A stretch of 64,000 nucleotides of DNA, taken from positions 17,603,957 through 17,667,956 of the forward strand of contig OZ024874.1 in assembly GCA_964017185.1 (NCBI GenBank). Direction: 5' to 3'. Position 1 is the first letter of the stretch, and each line of letters begins with the position of its first letter. The notes beneath the pieces are model-generated. The model did not search any database, was not told where the DNA came from, and worked only from the letters and a program-made list of their open reading frames with translations. The position numbers and the translations under genes are program-made. The DNA comes from Rugalucina vietnamica. Taxonomy: Eukaryota > Mollusca > Bivalvia > Lucinida > Lucinidae. This document shows positions 59,101 to 64,000 of this stretch, piece after piece.

Positions 59101-61616
59101 CTGTTAAGTTTTAGTCCTTGAAAGAGGCAGTCAGCATCCTCAGCATTTAAAACCTGGCCCTTGAAATGGGCATATCCTGTAAGATATATGATTAAATGTT
59201 TTATGATTTTTACAGATGCAGAAATAAAGGGCACTAGACAGTGCAGTCTATCATAATTCGTAAACCAAACTAACCTCATCATAAGAAAACCTTTTTTTTA
59301 AACATGCGAAAACAAAGTCAGATCGTTAATCTCTCTCTACTTAAATCTAATAATAGATCTGTGGCAGTGCAGCCCAGTTCGTGTCACATCTCGTAAGAAT
59401 CCACAGGCCATCCTTAATAAACATTTTGTTTGCTGTCACCCGACCCATGATTTAAGGATTGGGTCAGTCGGTAGGTATTTTTATTTTTTTGACAGAACTG
59501 AAAGATAATATTTTTCATTTGACTTTTACAGTGGATAGGTTTAAATTTCTGTTCAGAATCATGTAGCTACCTATTTCTTCATACTGTAAGACTGCACAAT
59601 ATTGTCTTCAGACACAATATATATTGAACCAGAGGACCATTGGTCCTGAGAACGCTCACCTGAAGCCTGATCTTGGAGTATTAAGTCATCATGAAATGAC
59701 CTTGACCTTGAATACTCACACACCTTTATTGACCTCACAAGTTGTCTGCATCTGCAAAGTTTCAGGTCTCAGGCTGCAATAGTTTCCAAACCCAGTGATT
59801 TCTGAGAAAACCATAATTTCAATTTTGATATTTAAATGACCTTGGGTCAAGGTCAACAAATGACCTTGGCCTTCATTAATTACTTACCTTCATTGACTCG
59901 ATTAGTTGTCTGCATCTAGCAACTTTCAGGTCTCAGGCTGCAACAGTTTCCAAAATATCCATTGTTTTCGCCTTTTCCCATGTAAAAGCCTATGTTTCCA
60001 AAATTGACCTTGCTGTAAAATAGGTCAAGGTCATCCTAGGGTATCATTTCAACAAACTATGATGGGCTGGAGTCCCAAAAGCTACATACCAAGTTTCGCG
60101 TAAATCGGCCAGCCGGTTCTGGAGAAGAAGATTTTTGAGTGGTTTTTACCAAAGTTGGGCATGGCGGCCATCTTGGTCATGTGACTCGAATTTCGCGACC
60201 GCACTTTTGTTCCCCCTACCCATGGACGCTCCACATAAAATTTCACTTTGATTGGCCAAGCAGTTTCTGAGAAGAAGATCTTTGAAAAGTGTGTATGGAT
60301 GCAGACTGGCCAAGGTCAAGAGATGACCTTGACCTAAATCAATCACATACCTTCATCTACTCCATTAGTTGTTTGCATCTACCACTTTTCAGGCCTCAGG
60401 CTGCAATAGTTTTCAAAAAATCCATAGTTTTTACTTTTTCTCATGTAAAAGCCTATGTTTCGAAATTTGACCTTGCCGTAAAATAGGTCAAGGTCATCCA
60501 AGGGTCTTCATTTTTACAAACTATGATGGGCTGAAGTCCCCAATGCTACATACCAAGTTTCGCGTAAATCAGCCAGCCGGTTCTGGAGAAGAAGATTTTT
60601 GAGTGGTTTTTACCATATATGGGCATGGCGGCCATCTTGGTCATGTGACCTGGATTTCATGACCAAACTTTCGTCTTCCCTACCCATGGATGCTCCACAT
60701 AAAATTTCACTTTGATTGGCCAAGCAGTTTCAGAGAAGAAGATCTTTGAAAAGTGTGTATGGACGACAGACTGGCCAAGGTCAAGAGATGACCTTGACCT
60801 AAATTAATCACATACCTTCATCTAATCCATTAGTTGTTTGCATCTACCACTTTTCAGGCCTCAGGCTGCAATAGTTTTCAAAAAATCCATAGTTTTCACT
60901 TTTTCCCTTGTAAAAGCCTATGTTTCCAAATTTGACCTTGCCGTAAAATAGGTCAAGGTCATCCAAAGGTCATCATTTTATCAAACTATGATGGGCTGAA
61001 GTCCCCGATGCTACATACTAAGTTTCGTGGAAATCGGGCCACCGGTTCTGGAGAAGAAGATTTTTGAGCGGTTTTTACCATATATGGGCGTGGCGGCCAT
61101 CTTGGTCATGTGACCTGGATTTCGCGATCAAACTCGAAATGCCACTACCCAAGGAGGCTCCACATAAAATTTCAACTAGATCGGCCAAGCGGTTTCAGAG
61201 AAGAAGATCTTTGAAATTGTGGACGACGGACGAAAGACGGACGGACGGACACCGGATCATGGCCATCCTATAAGCTCACCTTGTCAGCCTTCGGCTCAGG
61301 TGAGCTAAAAATGAGCAACTGAGAGACTGAAACATTCAAATAAAAACAATCTTCTCTCTGAATGTCAATAAAAATTTTTGGGTAGGGGCAATTTTGGTGG
61401 GTCAGTTGGGTGACGGCAAACAGAGAATTTTTAAGGTCAGCCCCAGAGGCAGATACTTTCATGATGCCATTCAAATTTGAAGCATCTAATCTGCTTCTTT
61501 AGCTGCAAACCTCCATTCATATTAGTAACTCCTGAATCAGTGCATACAACATTTTCATTACCTGTGTGGTTTGAAAGCTGTACTGAATTGATTGGACACA
61601 CATCAAATCCCAAAAC
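42190..61616 (-). CDS. PDXK: Pyridoxal kinase, nine exons, 5' end outside window
   Basis: PDXK phosphorylates pyridoxal, pyridoxamine and pyridoxine with ATP in the cytosol, feeding the pyridoxal-phosphate salvage pathway. Nine minus-strand exons with GT/AG borders and compatible phases join into 272 codons plus the stop TAA at 42190-42192. In order the product carries [39 protein letters not shown] (metal/ATP-binding aspartates), [12 protein letters not shown] (acidic residue near ATP), [15 protein letters not shown] (the GTGD motif with the catalytic Asp) and [12 protein letters not shown] near the C-terminus. All match animal PDXK in order and spacing. The first ~29 residues, with the active-site Ser of 'QSHV', should be in an exon upstream of 61616; none was found up to 64000. 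Human Trp in 'AHWKGQ' is Phe here. The introns are full of mobile elements, but no exon is damaged. Confidence 0.95.
42371..42650 (+). mobile_element. Foldback MITE, family P1, in the last PDXK intron
   Basis: Degenerate left end AAATTGCCCATGCAATATAT, core GAACCGCCTCACCAAGGCGG, right end CATAGACATGTTTTCATGAT. It lies 65 bp upstream of the last exon's acceptor and fills half of the 541-bp intron. Confidence 0.8.
42847..42913 (-). CDS. PDXK: PDXK penultimate coding exon
   Basis: 67 bp. It encodes [20 protein letters not shown] then AK, matching human [22 protein letters not shown]. Acceptor TTTTTCAG, donor AAAAG|GTATGT. Confidence 0.95.
43110..44925 (+). mobile_element. HINE-like element, family A (copy A3) in PDXK intron
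   Basis: ACCAGAGGACCATTGGTCCT start, GAACGCTCACCTGAAG, about three core repeats (ATGCTACATACCAAGTTTC near 43562, 44028 and 44617). A GACGGACGGACG microsatellite at 44830-44872 is followed by GAGCCTTCGGCTCAGGTGAG and CTAA. A partial core is deleted near 44300. Confidence 0.85.
45227..46095. mobile_element. Non-autonomous Tc1-type element (869 bp) in PDXK intron
   Basis: Flanked by TA. The left end CACTGAAGAGCTTTAAAAAC and reverse right end CACTGAAAAGCTTTAAAAAC pair over about 28 bp with one mismatch (then GCAAAA on both). No transposase frame is present. CRE-like TGACGTCA sites occur inside near 45592. Confidence 0.85.
46256..46280 (+). repeat. (CT)n microsatellite
   Basis: About twelve CT units. 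Confidence 0.9.
46281..48118. other. PDXK intron, mostly unique sequence
   Basis: No repeat shared with the window. At 47048-47125 a short plus-strand frame reads [20 protein letters not shown] and ends at CAA|GTAAAGT. It could be a first exon of an antisense nested gene, but 26 codons without a recognised family is weak. Confidence 0.3.
48119..48237 (-). CDS. PDXK: PDXK exon with the GTGD catalytic motif
   Basis: 119 bp. It encodes [20 protein letters not shown] and [19 protein letters not shown], containing GTGDLF, the anion-hole/catalytic aspartate motif of the ribokinase-type fold. Acceptor ATTCCAG, donor CTCAAG|GTAGGA. Confidence 0.97.
48329..48550 (-). mobile_element. Hairpin element, family P5 (reverse copy) in PDXK intron
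   Basis: Reverse-orientation copy of 27991-28216: AAAAGCCTGACGTCCTTTTT, palindrome GCAAACAGAATAGCTCCAGA...TCTGGGGCTATTCTGTTTGC, ending ATTCGTCAAATATGGGTTAA. Confidence 0.75.
48622..48899 (+). mobile_element. Foldback MITE, family P1, in PDXK intron (best-preserved copy)
   Basis: CATTACGAAAACTTGCCCAT start, intact GAACCGCCTCGCCGAGGCGGTTC core, and end ACGGACATGTTTTCCTGATG. The subterminal arms pair over about 40 bases. Confidence 0.9.
49100..49235 (-). mobile_element. tRNA-derived SINE, family S1 (degenerate) in PDXK intron
   Basis: Shares AAATGTACCTTGCTCAAGCA and the GGACCTCTGGGTTCAGTCTA B-box region (as complement) with copies at 41930 and 49709. It ends about 15 bp from the splice donor of the neighbouring exon. 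Confidence 0.55.
49250..49398 (-). CDS. PDXK: PDXK exon, ATP-binding region
   Basis: 149 bp. It encodes [20 protein letters not shown] and [20 protein letters not shown], matching human [20 protein letters not shown] and GPDTVVITSSDL. Acceptor TTGTTTAG, donor GTGAAAA|GTAAGA. Confidence 0.97.
49491..49698. mobile_element. MITE, family P3, in PDXK intron
   Basis: Left GGTCCCGAGGTCATAAAACT then TTTCATGCTCAGC. The right end in reverse reads GGCTCCGAGGTTATTAAAAA then TTTCATGCTCAAC. The terminal inverted repeats are about 40 bp. Confidence 0.8.
49709..49866 (-). mobile_element. tRNA-derived SINE, family S1, in PDXK intron
   Basis: Minus-strand tRNA-like head (TGGTCTTGTGTTTGAGTGTC, box B GGTTTAAACCTT region) plus the shared body TGTAAATGTGTCTTGCTAAA (as complement). 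Confidence 0.65.
50066..50151 (-). CDS. PDXK: PDXK exon with the TPNQFE motif
   Basis: 86 bp. It encodes [20 protein letters not shown] and VTPNQFEI, nearly identical to human [29 protein letters not shown]. Acceptor TATTTTCAG, donor ATTGA|GTAAGT. Confidence 0.97.
50287..51533 (+). mobile_element. HINE-like element, family A (diverged copy A4) in PDXK intron
   Basis: ACCAGAGGAACTATGGTCCT start with a decayed hairpin, ATGCTCACCTGAGATC, two core units built on TTGCCCCAGGGT...GGGGCAGACCAA, and TGAGCCTTCGGCTCAGGTGA then GCTAA end. It lacks an ACGG tract (ATGGACAACAATGACAACAA instead). It is the same subtype as A1. Confidence 0.8.
51847..52876. mobile_element. Mariner-type element (1,030 bp) in PDXK intron
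   Basis: Flanked by TA. The ends CGTAGGTTGTTCGGAAAGTT and (reverse) CGAGGGGCGTTCGGAAAGTT have the GTTCGGAAAGTTCG signature common in mariner termini. A second inverted pair, GGTACCCGGAGCA near 52020 and its complement near 52690, bounds the interior. Two minus-strand frames (52575-52339 and 52244-51933) show no D,D34D motif I can identify, so a working transposase is not supported. Confidence 0.8.
52924..52944 (+). repeat. G-rich tract, possible G-quadruplex
   Basis: GGGGAGGGGTGGGGGGGGGG lies in the PDXK template-complement strand (C-rich in the transcript). Confidence 0.6.
53505..55528 (-). mobile_element. HINE-like element, family A (reverse copy A5) in PDXK intron
   Basis: Reverse orientation: TAGCTCACCTGAGCCGAAGG at the left is the element's 3' end. 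CCGTCCGTCCGTCGTCCGTC (53563-53598) is its microsatellite. AGGACCATTGGTCCTCTGGT at 55514-55528 is its 5' end. About 300-bp repeats (TTTGATTGGTTGCAGGGGCC near 53881, 54205, 54529) replace the usual core, so this copy has a different internal array between the same ends. Confidence 0.85.
55556..55731. mobile_element. MITE, family P3 (degenerate) in PDXK intron
   Basis: GGAGATTATAAAACTCTTTT then CATGCTCAACTACGCTGA at the left faces GCTGAGCATAAAAAAGTTTT at the right. Confidence 0.6.
55903..56110 (+). mobile_element. Foldback MITE, family P2, in PDXK intron
   Basis: GAGCCGCCTCCTATGAAAAC left end and GCGAAAACAAAGGCGCAGAT palindrome with CTGTGCAGTTACTGCACAG centre. The right end is truncated after TTTTCTCATG. 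Confidence 0.85.
56125..56167 (+). repeat. (ATC)n microsatellite
   Basis: About fourteen uninterrupted ATC units beside the P2 MITE. Confidence 0.95.
56317..56510 (+). mobile_element. tRNA-derived SINE, family S2, in PDXK intron
   Basis: TGGTGGCTCAGTGATAGAGC (A box-like) and GGGGCTTCAAAACCT (degenerate B box) about 30 bp further on, then a non-tRNA body and a T-rich end (56455-56505). No clear target duplication was seen. Confidence 0.55.
56648..56682 (-). CDS. PDXK: PDXK micro-exon
   Basis: 35 bp. It encodes (V)[11 protein letters not shown], the aspartate-containing loop that contacts ATP and metal (human VCDPVLGD). Acceptor TTTTGCAG, donor AAAATG|GTAAGG. It is shorter than the equivalent human segment, which has four extra residues before YVP. 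Confidence 0.95.
56863..58081 (+). mobile_element. Tandem-core HINE-like element, family D (161-bp unit, 5 copies) in PDXK intron
   Basis: CCCATCTACAATCCCAAACC starts at 57101, 57264, 57410, 57571 and 57732 (period 161-163, one unit with a 15-bp deletion). The left end ATATGTCCCCCCTCTCTGCC is inverted at the right end GGAGGGGGGACATAAT. The right end is preceded by GACGCTGACGGGATCC and a CCCC-TTCG-type hairpin. Confidence 0.85.
58155..58170 (+). repeat. (CA)n microsatellite
   Basis: Eight CA units directly left of a P2 MITE. Confidence 0.85.
58179..58411 (+). mobile_element. Foldback MITE, family P2, in PDXK intron
   Basis: GAGCCGCATCGTCAGAAAAC left, GTTGATTTTCTCATGAGGTG GCTC right. The palindrome centre carries a small direct duplication (GCAGTAACTGGCACTAACTG), making it asymmetric. 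Confidence 0.85.
58622..58705 (-). CDS. PDXK: PDXK exon
   Basis: 84 bp. It encodes [20 protein letters not shown] and KSNPALTY, matching human [28 protein letters not shown]. Acceptor GATTTTAG, donor TTATG|GTAGGT. Confidence 0.96.
59069..59176 (-). CDS. PDXK: PDXK exon
   Basis: 108 bp. It encodes [20 protein letters not shown] then [15 protein letters not shown], matching human [26 protein letters not shown]...YDYVLT. Acceptor CTTACAG, donor GACAG|GTAAGG. Confidence 0.96.
59300..59402 (+). mobile_element. Degenerate P2 MITE remnant
   Basis: GCGAAAACAAAGTCAGAT, then TACTTAAATCTAATAATAGA and CAGTGCAGCCCAGTTCGTGT follow P2 order with deletions. Confidence 0.45.
59403..61445. mobile_element. 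MITE, family P4, split by HINE A6
   Basis: The left end AGGCCATCCTTAATAAACAT then TTTGTTTGCTGTCACCCGAC matches, inverted, the right end (GTTGGGTGACGGCAAACAGA, then ATTTTTAAGGTCAGCC). The A6 element fills the middle (59628-61305), so the MITE is the older insertion. An unsplit relative is at 62521-62904. Confidence 0.7.
59628..61305 (+). mobile_element. HINE-like element, family A (copy A6) in PDXK intron
   Basis: ACCAGAGGACCATTGGTCCT, GAACGCTCACCTGAAG, and core repeats marked by GCTACATACCAAGTTTCG-type blocks near 60080, 60545 and 61009 (period about 465). The GGACGACGGACGAAAGACGG microsatellite (61220-61250) precedes a CAGCCTTCGGCTCAGGTGAG end, then CTAAAAA. One base of the terminal stem is changed (GTCAGCC for GTGAGCC). 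Confidence 0.85.
61562..61616 (-). CDS. PDXK: PDXK exon (most 5' exon in window)
   Basis: 55 bp. It encodes [18 protein letters not shown], matching human VLGFEVDAVNSVQFSNHT from residue 30. Acceptor TTGACAG, donor CACAG|GTAATG. It begins in phase 0, as the human exon after 'FPLQ' does. Confidence 0.96.
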
Positions 61617-61691
61617 CTGTCAAGTAAAGTATAAAAATATAAAATGGTTAAAAAGATTATAGTCAGGTTATGCCTACTTTGTGTAAATTAA

Positions 61692-61805
61692 GCCACCTCG
61701 TGAGAAAACAGGCCTTTTACAAATAAAAAACAATACAAAACAAAAACAAAATCAAAAAAACAAAACGAAAAAAACACAAATCAGATTTGCAATAACTGCA
61801 CTAGT
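61692..61805 (+). mobile_element. Degenerate P2 MITE remnant with A-rich expansion
   Basis: GCCACCTCGTGAGAAAACAG matches the P2 left end and CAGATTTGCAATAACTGCAC the palindrome. Between them is an AAAACAAAAA-rich stretch. Confidence 0.5.
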
Positions 61806-62520
61806 CCCTGAACCATCACTGGTCCTAATCAACATTAATTAATTCTGGAATATCATGCAAATTAAATATAGGGATAAAACATGGTTTTCTATGCATTTAC
61901 ATAGATCTGTTAGGCCCCAAGGGAGGCACTGAACCCCAAACGACAAGGTGTTCAACCCATCAAAGGTCCCCAGCAGATGTTAATCCATAAGAAGGAGCAT
62001 ATTTGAACATTTTTATTACATTATCCAATTATTACAAGTAACATCAGGAATTTCCTTAAAAACGCTGTTTTATCAAGCAATTTGCATGCAAGCGCACTAT
62101 TATTACCAAGCTTTTGGATTTAATAAATCTGTACAGTCATTCATGATGGTGTTGTGTATTGATGAACAGCTTTTGTTTATATTTGTTACCAGGTGCCAGG
62201 CAAGGCATGTGTAAACTGAATTCAGCCCAAAGTTTCATTTAGAAAAATAATTTACCAAATTTCACTGGTTTCAGCTTTCTATATAGACAATTGCCAGATA
62301 TGATAACTTAAACAAAACAGTGACAACATAAATTGACATTAATTAGCTTGATCGCCACATCAAAGCTATTTTGGAATGGAGACATGATGAAAATGCAATG
62401 GTTTCAAAGTAATGTAAAACTTTTTTAACTTTTCAGAGATTTTCACAAGGTCCCTAAAGTAGTGTTGAAAACCTTGGGCTATATCCTTGGTTTTAAATAC
62501 ACCCTTCGAGATCTAGCAAA
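61806..62520. other. PDXK upstream intron, nothing recognised
   Basis: Unique AT-rich sequence. Searched on the minus strand for the missing first PDXK exon without success. Confidence 0.45.
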
Positions 62521-62904
62521 TGTTAAGGCCAAAATTAAAATTATATTTGTTTCCCCTTACCCGACTGACCCTAAAAAATTGCCCCTACCCAAAAAATTTT
62601 ATTGCAATTTTTCATACAAGATTATTTTTTATTATTATTATTGTTAATTACAGATCGTATAGGCAAAAATTTCATGTTTTAGAAGGATACATTGTCTGAT
62701 AATGCTTTCAATGATAGCCTTCTAGGTAAGTATTATTTCTGCAATCAAGTTTTAACTATATGAGAACAACTAAAAACAAAGCCTTTCAATCTATATAAAA
62801 CCTGAGAAAAGAAAAATAAAATAATATTCCGACCGACCGACCCACACCTGAGAAACAGGGTCGGGTAAGGTGAAACAAAGATATTTCTAAGGTTGGCCTA
62901 ATGA
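62521..62904. mobile_element. MITE, family P4
   Basis: GTTAAGGCCAAAATTAAAAT, then TTTGTTTCCCCTTACCCGAC at the left matches, inverted, GTCGGGTAAGGTGAAACAAA, then CTAAGGTTGGCCTAAT at the right. The imperfect terminal repeats are about 45 bp. Confidence 0.75.
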
Positions 62905-63307
62905 ATAGAAAATTGTGTTTGATTCCTCTACCAATTAACCCTGCCAAATAAACACATTGTCATGATAATCCTGGGTTGAATTACTAACAAGCTGCTTCCA
63001 AAACTATAGCACACATGCTTCTGTGAGATTTTTGGTCATAATGACTAGAATCATGCACCGGAGCTAATCTGACTGACAAAGTATATTGACTTCTCATGCA
63101 CCCTAGTTGATAATGGTTTGTGAGCGATGTGAGACGTATCTGTCTTTGTATACTGAATCGATCAATCTCTAATCATCATCTCGAATAACAGAGAGCTTGC
63201 TGTGAAGTGGTGTGGATGCTAGAGAAATGTGACATATTATGGGACCAACACTACCTTGCGACGTTTTGGTAAGGTGTCCCGGTTCCTGAAAATACTACAC
63301 TTCTGAC
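62905..63307. other. PDXK upstream intron, nothing recognised
   Basis: No exon or repeat recognised. Confidence 0.45.
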
Positions 63308-63319
63308 TACTAAGTTGAC

Positions 63320-63486
63320 CATGGTTGGTTGGTTGATTGGGGTTTAACGTCCAACCAACAGCTAAGGTCATATGGAGACGGGACCTCGGTTTATAGTCCC
63401 ATCCGACAGACTGGAGAATCCCGTGATCGAACCTGCGATCCCTGGTTTACAAGGCGAGTGACATAACCACTGCACCACGGAGGCTT
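63320..63486 (-). mobile_element. tRNA-derived SINE, family S3, with 12-bp target-site duplication
   Basis: On the minus strand: CCTCCGTGGTGCAGTGGTTA (A-box-containing head), GCAGGTTCGATCACGGG (near-canonical B box), a short body and a (CCAA)n-type tail. TACTAAGTTGAC lies exactly on both sides (63308-63319 and 63487-63498), proving insertion by target-primed reverse transcription. The copy looks young. Confidence 0.88.
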
Positions 63487-63498
63487 TACTAAGTTGAC

Positions 63499-64000
63499 TG
63501 TTGGAATTTCTACTGAGTCTTGTATAGGGTATTTTGGGATACGGGATATTGGCCAGGTTTTTTTAAGGGATACTGGAATATTTGTGTTTTTTATTTTGAT
63601 ATATGGGATATTCAGGAATTTTGGGATAGAGCGGGTGAGGGTATTAGTGAACCATAGGCAGTTAGTGAACCATGGCTGTATTGCATACTTTTTGCGCTGT
63701 ATCGCTTATAAATAAGTGCTAAATATAGCGGTAACACATATTCTCACTTATCTCAGATGCATAGCTCTCGCAGTCATGATGCAAGACCAACAATTATAGT
63801 ATTTGCTTGGAAGCCTCCAAATTTGTCCGTTCTTAGATAGCCATTTAAAAAGGTGACTTTTGGCCGTTTGGGTTCACACCCAAAAATGTGCACATTTCTA
63901 AAAGCAATTGATAAAAACCGGTATACAAATGAATTCAGCAACTGATTCTCTTCACAAGTGATATCTGGCTGTGCTCATTTAGGTCGTATACGGGGTTCAC
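63499..64000. other. PDXK upstream intron or 5' flank, nothing recognised
   Basis: GGGATA-rich stretch at 63530-63630 (ACGGGATATTGG, AGGGATACTGGAATA, TATGGGATATTC), probably a degenerate short repeat. No first PDXK exon seen. Confidence 0.4.

Noticed and set aside
61617..64000. Candidate first exon of PDXK
   Set aside because: No minus-strand stretch encodes anything like SIQSHV...GYVGN before a donor; reported as missing instead of guessed.

Overview
The window is eukaryotic, AT-rich and dominated by transposable elements. It looks like the genome of a marine bivalve mollusc. The evidence is the intron-rich animal gene, the tandem-core elements ending in ACGG microsatellites (the architecture described for oyster 'pearl'-type and other bivalve Helitron-like elements), tRNA-derived SINEs and many foldback MITEs. 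The exact species cannot be read from the window.

Right third (about 42.2-64 kb): one well-supported gene on the minus strand, pyridoxal kinase (PDXK). Nine coding exons with canonical GT/AG junctions join in frame into 272 codons that match animal PDXK from about residue 30 to the stop. The first coding exon (about 29 residues) was not found and probably lies beyond 64,000. Its introns hold nearly every repeat family of the window: three long HINE-like elements (a fourth lies nested in a broken MITE), a 161-bp tandem-core element, Tc1/mariner-type elements, five MITE families and SINEs.

Middle (about 25-42 kb): a minus-strand first exon of a secreted Reeler-domain (F-spondin-like) protein at 27,428-27,623; a diverged 0.3-kb direct duplication near 30 kb; a 315-bp tandem-core element (32.3-33.4 kb); a 3.3-kb HINE-like element (34.2-37.5 kb) carrying a retroposed mRNA 3' end with target-site duplication; and a terminal-inverted-repeat element enclosing an eight-copy 165-bp array (39.8-41.9 kb).

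Left third (1-25 kb): no confident host gene. It holds a GTGGTATCATT-rich tandem repeat (1-950), a direct segmental duplication of about 2.8 kb (3.5-7.0 and 7.0-9.8 kb) carrying Ty3/Gypsy-like reverse-transcriptase relics, a mariner-type element (13.1-13.9 kb), an element with 400-bp inverted arms enclosing a second, minisatellite palindrome around a retrotransposon-type zinc finger (15.0-17.7 kb), a 138-bp tandem duplication and several foldback elements.

The most interesting pattern is that four unrelated-looking tandem-core families share one end architecture: matching subterminal inverted repeats and a 3' hairpin containing TTC just before a fixed terminus, with different stem sequences. 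Two of them also array TCAAGGTCA nuclear-receptor half-sites, several within PDXK introns. All calls were made by eye; no database search was run.
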